Assembly: GCA_964526565.1 (NCBI GenBank)
Contig: CAZGMC010000025.1
Location: 1 to 42,374 of the forward strand
DNA: 42,374 nt
DNA from: CAZGMC01 sp964526565
Lineage (GTDB): Bacteria; Pseudomonadota; Alphaproteobacteria; DSM-16000; Inquilinaceae
Reading direction: 5' to 3'
The notes below the pieces were generated by a model, which made no database searches, was not told where the DNA came from, and was given only the letters and a program-made list of their open reading frames with translations. Every line of letters begins with the position of its first letter. Position 1 is the stretch's first letter. The position numbers and the translations under genes were made by a program. This document shows positions 15,538 through 23,860 of the stretch, one piece after another.

Positions 15538-16104
15538 ATGCGCATCCAGCCGAAGCCGCTGTCGCGTTATCCCTGGTTCATCCGGCTGTTCTTCTGGAAG
15601 CAGCGGCGCACCTATGGGCAGGTGCTCGACCCCGGCCTGCTGTGGGGCCGCTCGCCCTGGGTGTTCGCCGCCGTGGCGCTGCTTTACGGAGCGCTCGACC
15701 GGCGCCGGTCGCCGCTGTCGCCGGCGCTGCGCTCGCTGGTGACGGTGCGCGTGTCGCAGATCAACCACTGCGCGTTCTGCGTGGACATCAATTCGGCGGT
15801 CCTGGCGCGGCGCGGCGCCGACATGGCCAAGGTGGAGGCCGTTGCCGCCTGGCGCGACAGCAATCTGTTTGATGCCCGCGAACGCCTGGCGCTCGACTAT
15901 GCCGAGGCCATGACCCTGTCCGACCGCGGCGTCGATGACGACCTGATGGCGCGCCTGAAGGGCGCGTTCGACGACGACACGATCGTCGAGCTGACCGCGC
16001 TGATCGCCTTCCAGAACCTGTCCAGCAGGTTCAACAGCGCGCTTGACGTACCGCCCCAGGGCTTCTGCACGGTGCCAGTGCGCAGCGGTGGCGACGGCCA
16101 ATGA
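15538..16104 (+). CDS. Carboxymuconolactone decarboxylase / AhpD-like protein
   Basis: 188 aa, all-alpha CMD-fold protein. The core motif is NHCAFCVDIN with Cys78 and Cys81 as a likely redox CxxC pair. The His that follows in AhpD-type peroxidases (four after the second Cys) is Asn85 here, so peroxidase activity is uncertain. The N-terminal ~55 residues carry an aromatic, basic segment (YPWFIRLFFWKQRR) and a possible amphipathic membrane-binding helix. The start has GAGGA 8 bases upstream. It is followed, after 326 bases including a tandem repeat array, by malonyl-CoA synthetase. Role unknown; oxidative-stress or small-molecule decarboxylation functions are possible. Confidence 0.8.
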   Translation: MRIQPKPLSRYPWFIRLFFWKQRRTYGQVLDPGLLWGRSPWVFAAVALLYGALDRRRSPLSPALRSLVTVRVSQINHCAFCVDINSAVLARRGADMAKVEAVAAWRDSNLFDARERLALDYAEAMTLSDRGVDDDLMARLKGAFDDDTIVELTALIAFQNLSSRFNSALDVPPQGFCTVPVRSGGDGQ

Positions 16105-16241
16105 GGACCTGTGGAAGGGCCGTTCCACCCTGATCACCGACCTGAACCGGGAGTGACGGGGCAGTGTCAAGCCGCCAGGACATTGTTGATCATATTTACG
16201 ATTCGACAGCAGAAACGCGATACATGTCCTGTTCATGCATC
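16105..16241. other. Intergenic region between the CMD gene and the 14-bp repeats
   Basis: Part of the 326-base gap before matB. Bases 16176-16231 hold an 8-bp inverted repeat (caggacat / atgtcctg) flanking an AT-richer stretch that may contain the matB promoter. No gene is seen. Confidence 0.35.
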
Positions 16242-16325
16242 CGGTCGCCTCATGGCGATCGCCTCATGGCGATCGCCTCATGGCGGTCGCCTCATGGCGG
16301 TCGCCTCATGGCGGTCGCCTCATGG
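16242..16325. repeat. 14-bp tandem repeat, six copies, upstream of matB
   Basis: Six units of cggtcgcctcatgg, the second and third with a for the third base (cga...), at 16242, 16256, 16270, 16284, 16298 and 16312. The unit is not a multiple of three, so it is not built as protein. It ends 105 bases before the matB GTG, inside the probable leader. Copy-number change here would move the promoter relative to the start. Confidence 0.95.
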
Positions 16326-16430
16326 CGGCTGGATGGGGCCGCAGCGGCAGTGCCGATCGGGCGGGACAGCCGGACCGGCCATGCGGCGGCGGCCAGGCAA
16401 TACCGACCCCGTCCCCCCGCGGAGGCACCC

Positions 16431-17966
16431 GTGTCCGACAACGTGTATGAGCTGCTGCAGTCCCGGTTCCCTGCCGATCCCGCCGCCCTGGCCATGGAAA
16501 CCCCGGACGGCGGCCACGTCACCTATGCGCAGATGGCCGATCTCGCCAACCGTTATGCCCGCGTCCTGGGCGACCTGGGCGTCGCCCGCGGCGACCGCGT
16601 GGCCGCCCAGGTCGACAAGTCGCCCCAGAACGTGTCCCTGTATCTCGGCTGCCTGCAACTCGGCGCCATCTTCCTGCCGCTCAACACCGCCTATACCCGC
16701 TCCGAGGTCGCCTGTTTCCTGGGCGATGCCGGCCCGCGCGTGTTCGTCTGCCGGCCCGAGGCGGAGGCGGCGCTGGCCGACACGGCGCGGGAGGCCGGCG
16801 TCGCGCACCTGCTGACACTCGGCGCCGACGGCGGCGGCTCGCTGGCGGCACAGGCGCAAGGCTGCGCGCCATTGACGGAGATCGCGCCCGTGGCGGCCGA
16901 CGAGGTGGCCGTGATCATCTACACCTCGGGCACCACGGGGCGATCCAAGGGCGCCATGCTGAGCCACGGCAACCTGGCGGCCAACGCCCTGACGCTGCAC
17001 CGCATCTGGGGCTTCCGGCCGGGCGACGTGCTGCTGCACGCGCTGCCCGTCTATCACGTGCACGGCCTGTTCGTGGCGCTCCATTGCGCCCTGCTGAACG
17101 GCAGCCCGATGCTGTTCCTGCCGCGCTTCGATATCGACGAGGTCATCCGGCTGCTGCCGCGGGCCACGGTGATGATGGGCGTGCCGACCTTCTATACGCG
17201 GCTGCTGGCCCGGGCCGACTTCACCGCCGACCTGTGCCGCTCCATGCGGCTGTTCGTCTCCGGATCCGCGCCGCTGCTGGAGCAGACCTTCCATGCCTTC
17301 CGCGAGCGCACCGGGTTCACCATCCTCGAGCGATATGGCATGACCGAGACCGGCATGAACACCTCGAACCCGCTGGACGGCGAGCGCAAGCCGGGCACCG
17401 TCGGGCCGGCGCTGCCCGATGTGTCGCTGCGCATCGCCGACGGGGAAGGCCGGCCGTTGCCGCGCGGCCAGGTCGGCGTCATCGAGGTGCGCGGCCCCAA
17501 CGTGTTCACGGGCTACTGGCGCATGCCGGACAAGACGGCGGCGGAGTTCCGGTCCGACGGCTTTTTCATAACCGGCGATGTGGCGGTGATGGACGAGGAT
17601 GGCCATGTCACCATTGTCGGGCGGGCCAAGGACCTGATCATCTCCGGCGGCCTGAACGTCTATCCCAGCGAGGTGGAGAGCGTCATCGACCGGCTGGACC
17701 ACGTCATCGAATCGGCGGTCGTCGGTGTGCCCCACAGCGAGTATGGCGAGGCCGTCGTCGCCGTCGTGGCGCGGCGGGAGGAAGCGCCGATCACGGAGCG
17801 CGACGTCATCGACGGCATCAAGGGCGAGCTGGCCGGCTTCAAGGTGCCCAAGCGCGTGTTCTTCGTTGAAGAGCTGCCGCGCAACACCATGGGCAAGGTG
17901 CAAAAGAACGAGTTGCGGCAGCGCCATGGGGGACTCTTTGCGGACACGTTTGGCATTGCATCCTGA
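16431..17966 (+). CDS. matB: Malonyl-CoA synthetase (acyl-AMP ligase family)
   Basis: 511 aa from a GTG at 16431 with GGAGG 5 bases upstream; the frame runs further up through the tandem repeats but that part is not protein-like. ANL-superfamily enzyme: AMP-binding P-loop YTSGTTGRSKGAM, HALPVYHVHGLFV, ERYGMTETGMNTSNP, the FITGDVAVMDEDGH hinge region and the terminal PRNTMGKVQKNELR with the catalytic Lys. The pattern PVYHVHGLF and the MTETGMNTSN motif match MatB, which makes malonyl-CoA from malonate, ATP and CoA in the cytosol. A medium-chain acyl-CoA ligase cannot be fully excluded. A sugar-kinase gene follows after 42 bases. No malonyl-CoA decarboxylase (matA) is in the window. Confidence 0.87.
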   Translation: MSDNVYELLQSRFPADPAALAMETPDGGHVTYAQMADLANRYARVLGDLGVARGDRVAAQVDKSPQNVSLYLGCLQLGAIFLPLNTAYTRSEVACFLGDAGPRVFVCRPEAEAALADTAREAGVAHLLTLGADGGGSLAAQAQGCAPLTEIAPVAADEVAVIIYTSGTTGRSKGAMLSHGNLAANALTLHRIWGFRPGDVLLHALPVYHVHGLFVALHCALLNGSPMLFLPRFDIDEVIRLLPRATVMMGVPTFYTRLLARADFTADLCRSMRLFVSGSAPLLEQTFHAFRERTGFTILERYGMTETGMNTSNPLDGERKPGTVGPALPDVSLRIADGEGRPLPRGQVGVIEVRGPNVFTGYWRMPDKTAAEFRSDGFFITGDVAVMDEDGHVTIVGRAKDLIISGGLNVYPSEVESVIDRLDHVIESAVVGVPHSEYGEAVVAVVARREEAPITERDVIDGIKGELAGFKVPKRVFFVEELPRNTMGKVQKNELRQRHGGLFADTFGIAS

Positions 17967-18008
17967 TTCGGCGGCAGGTCACCGCGCCGGCAGCACGGGC
18001 GCCGGCCG

Positions 18009-18929
18009 ATGAGCGTCGCCGCCATTGGCGAGTGCATGATCGAGCTGCGGCGGCGCGGCGACGACGTCTTCGTGCAGTCCTACAGCGGCGACACCGCCAA
18101 CGCCGCCGTCTATCTCGCCCGCCTCGGCGTCCCGACAACCTATGTCTCGGCCGTCGGCGACGACCGCTTCAGCGACGGCATGCTGGCCATGCTGCAGGCG
18201 GAGGGCGTCGATACCGCCCTGGTGGCGCGCGTGCCGGGGCGGGTGCCGGGCCTCTACACCATCGGCGTGGACGAGACCGGCGAGCGCACGTTCACCTATT
18301 GGCGCAGCGAGGCGCCGGTGCGCGAGTTGATGGATCTGCCGCAGGCGGCCGGGCTGGGCGACCGGCTGGCCGGGACGGACTGGCTGTACCTGACCGGGAT
18401 CACCCTGGCGGTGCTGGGCGAGCGGGGGCGGAGCCGGCTGCTCGACCTGCTCGACCGGCTGCGCGGCGGCGGTACCCGCGTCGCCTTCGACGGCAACTAC
18501 CGGGCCCGGCTGTGGCCGTCGGTGGAGGCCGCACGCGAGGCGGCCGCTGCGGTGCTGCCGCGGGTCGATCTGGCCCTGCCGACATTCGACGACGAGCGCT
18601 CCCTGTTCGGCGATCCGGACCCGGCGGCGACCGCCGACCGCATTCGCGCCGCCGGCGTGACCGAGGTGGCCGTCAAGCTGGGCCGCGACGGCACGCTGCT
18701 TGCCGCCGCCGAAGGCATGGCGCGGGTGCCGCTCGAGACCGTGGTCGAGCCGGTCGACACCACCGCGGCCGGCGACTCGTTCAACGCCGCCTATCTCGCC
18801 GCCCGCATCGCCGGCCTGGCACCGCAGGAGGCGGCGCGGCAGGGGCAGCGGCTGGCCGCCGTGGTGGTGGAACACCCCGGTGCCATCATCCGGCGGCAGG
18901 CCATGCCGGACGGCGTGGCGCCGGCTTGA
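18009..18929 (+). CDS. kdgK: 2-keto-3-deoxygluconate kinase (PfkB family)
   Basis: 306 aa ribokinase/PfkB-family kinase. IGECMIEL at the start, SGDTANAAVYLARLG with the substrate-binding Gly-Asp-Thr-Ala-Asn, and DTTAAGDSFNAAY with the catalytic Asp and anion hole close to the C-terminus. The GDTANAAVYLARLG and YWRSEAPVR elements are typical of KDG kinases, which phosphorylate 2-keto-3-deoxygluconate in hexuronate or polysaccharide breakdown. Another sugar acid is possible. It follows matB by 42 bases and precedes adk by 108, but no KDPG aldolase is nearby, so the operon context says little about the pathway. Confidence 0.88.
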   Translation: MSVAAIGECMIELRRRGDDVFVQSYSGDTANAAVYLARLGVPTTYVSAVGDDRFSDGMLAMLQAEGVDTALVARVPGRVPGLYTIGVDETGERTFTYWRSEAPVRELMDLPQAAGLGDRLAGTDWLYLTGITLAVLGERGRSRLLDLLDRLRGGGTRVAFDGNYRARLWPSVEAAREAAAAVLPRVDLALPTFDDERSLFGDPDPAATADRIRAAGVTEVAVKLGRDGTLLAAAEGMARVPLETVVEPVDTTAAGDSFNAAYLAARIAGLAPQEAARQGQRLAAVVVEHPGAIIRRQAMPDGVAPA

Positions 18930-19037
18930 CGGCCACCTCGGTCAATCCGGCTCCCATTTGATCTGACGCCATGCCGCGGCCGGGACGGAGCGGTTAGGCT
19001 TGCACATCCTCAAGCAACAGTCCGGGGGAGGACGCCC

Positions 19038-19706
19038 ATGAACATCATCCTGCTCGGTCCGCCGGGTGCCGGCAAAGGCGCCCAGTCGGCCATGCTCGAA
19101 GACAGGTACGGTCTCAAGCAGCTCTCCACCGGCGACATGCTGCGCGCCGCCGTGGCCAGCGGCAGTGAGCTCGGCCGGCAGGCCAAGTCGATCATGGAGG
19201 CCGGCCAGCTCGTCCCCGATGACGTGATGATCGGCCTGATCTCCGAGCGGATCGACCAGCCGGACTGTCGCGACGGCTTCATCCTGGACGGCTTCCCGCG
19301 CAGCGTGCCGCAGGCCGAGGCGCTGGACCGCATGCTCGCCGAGAAGGGGCTCAAGCTCGACGCCGTAATCGAGCTCGAGGTCGACGAGAATGCGCTGATC
19401 GACCGCATCGTCCACCGCTTCAGCTGCGCCAGGTGCGGCGCCGGCTACAACGACAAGTTCAAGCTGCCGAAGGTCGACGGGGTGTGCGACGAGTGCGGCA
19501 GCACCGAGTTCGTCCGCCGTCCGGACGACAACCCCGAGACCATGCAGAAGCGCCTCGACGCCTACCACAAGCAGACCGCGCCGATCCTGCCCTACTACGG
19601 CGAGCGCGGCATCCTGCGCGGCGTCGACGGCATGGCCAGCATGCCAGAGGTGTTCCAGCAGATCGAACAGGTCGTTCAGAACCCGCCAGCCCAGGCAGCC
19701 TCCTGA
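19038..19706 (+). CDS. adk: Adenylate kinase, zinc-lid long form
   Basis: 222 aa. Catalyses ATP + AMP = 2 ADP. P-loop GPPGAGKG at 7-14, the AMP-site STGDMLR (30-36) and DGFPRS, all canonical. The LID domain carries four cysteines, Cys130, Cys133, Cys150 and Cys153, a zinc knuckle seen in Gram-positive and some alphaproteobacterial enzymes. The gene stands outside the ribosomal-protein (spc) operon where adk usually lies in alphaproteobacteria, next to a sugar kinase and hemerythrin. It may therefore be a second paralogue or a relocated copy. GGGGGAGGA precedes the start. Confidence 0.95.
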   Translation: MNIILLGPPGAGKGAQSAMLEDRYGLKQLSTGDMLRAAVASGSELGRQAKSIMEAGQLVPDDVMIGLISERIDQPDCRDGFILDGFPRSVPQAEALDRMLAEKGLKLDAVIELEVDENALIDRIVHRFSCARCGAGYNDKFKLPKVDGVCDECGSTEFVRRPDDNPETMQKRLDAYHKQTAPILPYYGERGILRGVDGMASMPEVFQQIEQVVQNPPAQAAS

Positions 19707-19882
19707 TCCGGCTGCCGCAGCGGCGCCCGCCGGTAACGGCGCGGCGCCGCCAGCGGTCCGGCTGCGTCGAGGCTGCGACCGTCACGGAAGTGAAAATTTG
19801 GCCGCGATGCAAAGGCCGCATTAACGATCCTGCGTTACGCTCCCGTGTTTACGAGAAGCCGTGGGCAGAGGACGGGGATGTC

Positions 19883-20293
19883 ATGTTCATCGAATGGTCG
19901 GATGATCTCGCGGTGCACCATGACCAGATCGATGCCGAGCACCGGTACCTGATCGACATCGTCAACGAGCTTCACGCGGCCGTGGCCGCCGGCCGCGGGC
20001 GCGAGATCATCGCCGACACGCTGGCCAGGCTGGCCGACTACACGATCTGGCACTTCGCCCGCGAGGAGCAGATCATGCGCCGGGTCGGCTATCCGCATCT
20101 TGCCGAGCACGTTGCCCGCCACGGCGAGCTGATCGACGAGCTGGGCCGACGTGCCTGGGAGCTTGAGGTGGGCATGGCCGACGTCAGCCAGCGGACCCTG
20201 GATTTCCTGAAAGAGTGGATTTTCGCGCACCTCAAGACAGACGACAAGGACCTGGTGACCTATGTCCGCCGCATCGCGCGCCCCGCGGCCTGA
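19883..20293 (+). CDS. Bacteriohemerythrin
   Basis: 136 aa single-domain hemerythrin, a non-heme diiron O2-binding four-helix protein in the cytosol. The ligand pattern is complete: DAEH region with HxxxE-type spacing in helix A, HFAREE in helix B, HLAEHVARH (HxxxH) in helix C and HLKTDDKD (HxxxxD) in helix D. It probably stores or senses oxygen, suiting a microaerophilic lifestyle. The ATG at 19883 is preceded by GGGGATGTC. It follows adk by 176 bases and precedes the next gene by 20, possibly co-transcribed with it. Confidence 0.9.
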   Translation: MFIEWSDDLAVHHDQIDAEHRYLIDIVNELHAAVAAGRGREIIADTLARLADYTIWHFAREEQIMRRVGYPHLAEHVARHGELIDELGRRAWELEVGMADVSQRTLDFLKEWIFAHLKTDDKDLVTYVRRIARPAA

Positions 20294-20313
20294 GCGCACC
20301 GCGTCGCCCCGCC

Positions 20314-20988
20314 ATGCGCCTTCTCGTCTATGGCCTGCAGGCCAGCGGCGCCTCGACCTTGGCCATGCTGCTGGCCCAGCGCCCCGGTTGCGTGGCGCTG
20401 GTCGACATCCCGCTGACCTACGCGGCGCCGCGGCTGGCCACCGGCCGCGACGTCATCGCCAAGTGCGTCGTCACCACGGCCTATCCGCTGGCCGTCCACG
20501 TCGAGCGGTTCCGGCCGGACCGGGTGCTGCTGCACGTGCGTGAGCCGGCCGCCAATCATGCCAGCCTGTCCGGCAAGGCGTACCGCAACCAGAACGGCCT
20601 GATCGACGAGAAGTTCGGGCTTCTGGAACAGGTCTTCGCCGCCGGCACCGGCATCGACGGGATCATCGCCCACGAGGACGTGGCGGCGCGCCGGCCGGGC
20701 GTGCTTGAGGCGGTGCGCCGCTGCGGCTGGCCGCTCACCGGCGACGCGTTCGACCTGCCGCGCGGCCGCAACGACATCCTGGCCGCGGTCTGGGCGGCCG
20801 AGCCGGACCTGCTGCAGCGGCTGGAATTCTCCTTCGGCGACCACCGTGACGGCGGCATCCGCCCCGGCCGGGCGGCGCAGCCGGTCGATCCCGCGGTGCG
20901 CGCGCATGTGGAGAGGCTGTGCCCGACCCTGTGCGCCTGGTACGACCGCCGCATCCAGTCTCGCGAGGCCCCCGTAGGCTGGCACTGA
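20314..20988 (+). CDS. P-loop/sulfotransferase-like protein of unknown function
   Basis: 224 aa. The N-terminus MRLLVYGLQASGASTLAMLLAQ fits a nucleotide- or PAPS-binding loop (GxxxSGAST), and LLHVREPAANHASL resembles the second conserved region of sulfotransferases, where RxP-type segments bind the 3'-phosphate. The remainder has no motif I can assign. The gene starts 20 bases after hemerythrin with no clear ribosome site, so translational coupling is possible. It ends convergent with ubiE, 51 bases away. Function unknown. Confidence 0.6.
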   Translation: MRLLVYGLQASGASTLAMLLAQRPGCVALVDIPLTYAAPRLATGRDVIAKCVVTTAYPLAVHVERFRPDRVLLHVREPAANHASLSGKAYRNQNGLIDEKFGLLEQVFAAGTGIDGIIAHEDVAARRPGVLEAVRRCGWPLTGDAFDLPRGRNDILAAVWAAEPDLLQRLEFSFGDHRDGGIRPGRAAQPVDPAVRAHVERLCPTLCAWYDRRIQSREAPVGWH

Positions 20989-21010
20989 GCGAAGCGAAGC
21001 CCAGCACGCA

Positions 21011-21040
21011 AGCTTGGGGACTTGGGGCCTCTTGGGGCCT
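21011..21040. repeat. 10-bp direct repeats touching the ubiE stop codon
   Basis: Two exact copies of cttggggcct (21021-21030, 21031-21040) after a related agcttgggga. The last base of the array is the first base of the ubiE stop. Short and convergent-intergenic. Confidence 0.7.
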
Positions 21041-21840
21041 CAGGTCCGCCAGGCGGTGTGGATCGCGGCGATGCCGCCGGACAGGTTGCGCCAGCGCGGG
21101 CGGGCCAGGCCGGCGGCGGCCATGCGCCCGGCAAGTTCCGGCTGCGGCGGGAAGCGGCGGATGCTCTCGACCAGGTACTGGTAGCTGGCGCGGTCGCGCG
21201 CCACCACCTGGCCCAGCCGCGGGATCACGGCGAACGAATAGGCGTCGTAGAGCCGGCGCATGGGACCGAGCACGACGCGGCTGAACTCCAGGCAGAAGAA
21301 CCGCCCACCGGGCTTGAGCACGCGCCGTGCCTCGGCCAGCGCCGCGTCGATGTGCGTCACGTTGCGCAGGCCGAAGGCGATCGTGTACAGGTCGACCGAC
21401 CGGTCGGCGACCGGCAGGCGCTCGGCGTCGCCGACCACGAACGCCAGCCCGGCGATGCGGCCGCCGTCGATGGCGCGGTCGCGCCCGACGGCCAGCATGG
21501 CCGGGCTCACGTCGCAGATCACGGCGGACGCGCCGTGCCCGGCCTCGCCGGCCTCGCCGGTGCTGGCGGCATCGAGAAAACGCATGGCGATGTCGCCGGT
21601 GCCGCCGGCCACGTCGAGCAGACGCAGGCCCGGCCGCGGCTGCATCATGCGGATCAGCTCGGCCTTCCACACGCGGTGGACGCCGCCGCTCATCAGGTCG
21701 TTCATCAGGTCGTAGCGCCGCGCCACGCGGCCGAACACGCCGCGCACCAGCGGCGCCTTCTCCGCCGGATCGACGGGGCGGTAGCCGAACCAGCGCGCTT
21801 CCGGGTCGCGGCCGGCGGCGGAGGGCAGGGTATCTTTCAT
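21040..21840 (-). CDS. ubiE: Demethylmenaquinone / 2-methoxy-6-polyprenyl-benzoquinol methyltransferase
   Basis: 266 aa. SAM-dependent C-methyltransferase of ubiquinone (and menaquinone) synthesis. Family signatures are all present: RYDLMNDLMSGGVHRVWK, the SAM-binding LLDVAGGTGDIA, VVGDAERLPV, FGLRNVT, GGRFFCLEFS, and SYQYLVESIRRFP near the end. An acidic spacer GEAGEAGHG in the middle comes from a small in-frame duplication. The start at 21840 or 21852 is uncertain, as neither has a strong ribosome site. It diverges from mutM. In relatives ubiB often follows ubiE; here the next minus-strand gene is absent and a convergent unknown gene is found instead. Confidence 0.95.
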   Translation of the reverse strand: MKDTLPSAAGRDPEARWFGYRPVDPAEKAPLVRGVFGRVARRYDLMNDLMSGGVHRVWKAELIRMMQPRPGLRLLDVAGGTGDIAMRFLDAASTGEAGEAGHGASAVICDVSPAMLAVGRDRAIDGGRIAGLAFVVGDAERLPVADRSVDLYTIAFGLRNVTHIDAALAEARRVLKPGGRFFCLEFSRVVLGPMRRLYDAYSFAVIPRLGQVVARDRASYQYLVESIRRFPPQPELAGRMAAAGLARPRWRNLSGGIAAIHTAWRT

Positions 21841-21883
21841 GGCGCCGACCATAGACGAAGCCGGTGGCCGATGCCAGCGCCGG

Positions 21884-21936
21884 GGCGCGGCTGTGGGGCG
21901 CATGGGCGCGGCTGCGGGGCGCATGGGCGCGGCGGG
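21884..21936. repeat. 21-bp tandem repeat between ubiE and mutM
   Basis: Two copies at 21884-21904 and 21905-21925, differing at one base (t/c), and a partial third. It lies in the divergent promoter region of ubiE and mutM. Being a multiple of three, it keeps an open reading frame, which explains a spurious long minus-strand frame here. Confidence 0.8.
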
Positions 21937-22005
21937 GAGCGGACCGCGCGGCGCATCGGCGCAGGCCGCTCGCCGCGGCGCCGCGGCCGGCGTAAGGTGA
22001 CGGCC

Positions 22006-22848
22006 ATGCCCGAGCTGCCCGAAGTGGAGACCGTCTGTCGCGGCCTGAGGCTGCGCCTCGTCGGCCGGCGGCTGGCGCGGGTCCGGCAGCGCCGGCCGGA
22101 CCTGCGCTATCCGCTGCCGGAGAAACTCGGCCAGCGCCTGACCGGCCGCCGCGTCGAGCGGATCGACCGGCGCGCCAAGTACATGCTGATGCACCTCGAC
22201 GACGGCATGGTGCTGATCGTCCATCTCGGCATGTCCGGCCGGATTGTGGTCAGCGACGCGCCGGGGCCGGTGCCGGGGCCGCACGACCACGTCGTGTTGG
22301 AGACCGATGACGGCGCGGTGGTCGTGTTCAACGACGCGCGCCGGTTCGGCATGATGGACCTGGTGCCGGCGGTGGACCTGGGCGGCCATCGGCTGCTGGC
22401 CGGGCTGGGCCCCGAGCCGCTTGATGACGGGTTCGACGGCGCCTGCCTGACGCGGGCGCTGGCCGGCCGGATCATCTCGATCAAGGCGGCGCTGCTCGAT
22501 CAGCGAATCGTCGCCGGCATCGGCAACATCTATGCCTGCGAGGCGTTGTTTCGGGCGAATCTGTCGCCGCGGCGCCAGGCCGGCAGCGTCATCGGCCGCC
22601 GCGCCGACCGGCTGGCCGCGGCGGTCAAGGCGGTGCTGGCGGCGGCGATCGACGCCGGCGGCTCGAGCGTCAGGGACTATGTGCAGGCTTCGGGCGAACT
22701 GGGCTGGTTCCAGCACGCCTGGGCGGTGTATGACCGCGAAGGCCTGCCGTGCCCGGGCTGCACCTGCGACGTGGCGCGCACGGGCGGCGTCCGGCGGCTG
22801 GTGCAGGGCGGACGCAGCACGTTCTACTGTGCGGTGCGGCAGCGTTAG
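22006..22848 (+). CDS. mutM: Formamidopyrimidine-DNA glycosylase with an altered zinc finger
   Basis: 280 aa. Removes 8-oxoguanine and FaPy lesions and nicks the abasic site. The N-terminal catalytic PELPEVETV (Pro2, Glu3) and beta-domain Lys58 (RRAKYML) are present. LLDQRIVAGIGNIYACEALF is the H2TH region, and LVQGGRSTFYC leads into the zinc finger. That finger should read C-x2-C...C-x2-C. Cys249 and Cys252 are present, an extra Cys254 follows, and Cys275 is present, but the fourth position (residue 278) is Arg. The reading frame runs clean to TAG, so this is not an obvious frameshift. Zinc binding may therefore use Cys254 or be lost. Confidence 0.93.
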   Translation: MPELPEVETVCRGLRLRLVGRRLARVRQRRPDLRYPLPEKLGQRLTGRRVERIDRRAKYMLMHLDDGMVLIVHLGMSGRIVVSDAPGPVPGPHDHVVLETDDGAVVVFNDARRFGMMDLVPAVDLGGHRLLAGLGPEPLDDGFDGACLTRALAGRIISIKAALLDQRIVAGIGNIYACEALFRANLSPRRQAGSVIGRRADRLAAAVKAVLAAAIDAGGSSVRDYVQASGELGWFQHAWAVYDREGLPCPGCTCDVARTGGVRRLVQGGRSTFYCAVRQR

Positions 22849-22985
22849 GCCGTCGGTGCGGGGCGGGTCGTCCGCTTTTGGTTGCATGCGCCGGGCGGCG
22901 GCGCTAGACCCTCCGCCGCAGCGCAGCGAAGCGCCCGGCGCAAGACGACCCCGCGACGCCGGCGCTCCAGGGAGGACATCCGGCC

Positions 22986-23759
22986 ATGGCCTACGAGACC
23001 GTCATCGTCGAGACGCGCGGCAAGGTCGGGCTCATCACCCTGAACCGGCCGAAGGCGCTCAACGCGCTGAACGACACCCTGATCGGCGAGCTGGCCCAGG
23101 CGATCGATGCCTTCGAGGCCGACGATCAGGTCGGGTGCATCGTCATCACCGGCTCCGAAAAGGCATTCGCTGCCGGCGCCGACATCAAGGAGATGGCGGA
23201 CAAGGGCTTCATCGACGCGTTCCACGACAACTTCATCGGGAAATGGCAGCGCGTCGCGCTGGCGCGCAAGCCGGTGATCGCCGCCGTCGCCGGCTATGCC
23301 CTGGGCGGCGGCTGCGAGCTGGCGATGATGTGCGACTTCGTCCTGGCCGGTGACAACGCCCGCTTCGGCCAGCCCGAGATCACCATCGGCACGATCCCCG
23401 GTGCAGGTGGCACACAGCGGCTGACCCGTCTGGTCGGCAAGTCGAAGGCCATGGAGATGTGCCTGACCGGCCGCATGATGGACGCCGCGGAGGCGGAGCG
23501 CGCCGGTCTCGCGAGTCGCGTCGTGCCGGCCGCGGAGCTCGTCGACGAGGCGGTCAAGGTGGGCGAACGCATCGCCAGCATGTCCCAGCCCATCGTGATG
23601 ATGGCCAAGGAGGCGGTGAACCGCGCCTACGAGACCACGCTGAACGAAGGCATCCTCTTTGAACGGCGCCTGTTCCACGCCACATTCGCGACCGGGGATC
23701 AGAAGGAGGGCATGGCCGCGTTCATCGAGAAGCGCCAGCCGGACTTCTCCGACCGCTAG
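22986..23759 (+). CDS. Enoyl-CoA hydratase
   Basis: 257 aa crotonase-family enzyme that hydrates trans-2-enoyl-CoA in beta-oxidation or amino-acid breakdown. The oxyanion-hole motifs FAAGADIKEM and YALGGGCELAM are intact. Both catalytic glutamates are present: in GGGCELAM, and in GQPEITIGTIPGAGGTQRL. This matches the mitochondrial short-chain hydratase (ECHS1) type, and the same gene sits between mutM and rpsT in many alphaproteobacteria. GGGAGGA lies about 9 bases before the ATG. Confidence 0.95.
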   Translation: MAYETVIVETRGKVGLITLNRPKALNALNDTLIGELAQAIDAFEADDQVGCIVITGSEKAFAAGADIKEMADKGFIDAFHDNFIGKWQRVALARKPVIAAVAGYALGGGCELAMMCDFVLAGDNARFGQPEITIGTIPGAGGTQRLTRLVGKSKAMEMCLTGRMMDAAEAERAGLASRVVPAAELVDEAVKVGERIASMSQPIVMMAKEAVNRAYETTLNEGILFERRLFHATFATGDQKEGMAAFIEKRQPDFSDR

Positions 23760-23786
23760 GGGCACGGTCGGGCGTACCGGAGTCTC

Positions 23787-23816
23787 TTGACGCGGCCGCA
23801 TCCTGTCGCCTATAAG
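23787..23816 (+). promoter_or_regulatory. Sigma-70 promoter of rpsT
   Basis: TTGACG (23787-23792) and TATAAG (23811-23816), separated by 18 bases, about 45 bases before the rpsT start. It is the best housekeeping promoter visible in the window. Confidence 0.75.
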
Positions 23817-23860
23817 CCCCAGTCTCAGCCCGGACGGACACGTCCTGGAATGGAAGAGTC

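Noticed and set aside
16164..16430. N-terminal extension of matB through the 14-bp repeats
   Set aside because: The translation is repeat-derived and unlike the family; the GTG at 16431 has a strong GGAGG site and gives the normal MatB length.
21853..22887. Long minus-strand open frame across mutM continuing from ubiE
   Set aside because: The GC-rich frame opposite mutM is a shadow; mutM itself is unmistakable on the plus strand and the ubiE start is near 21840.
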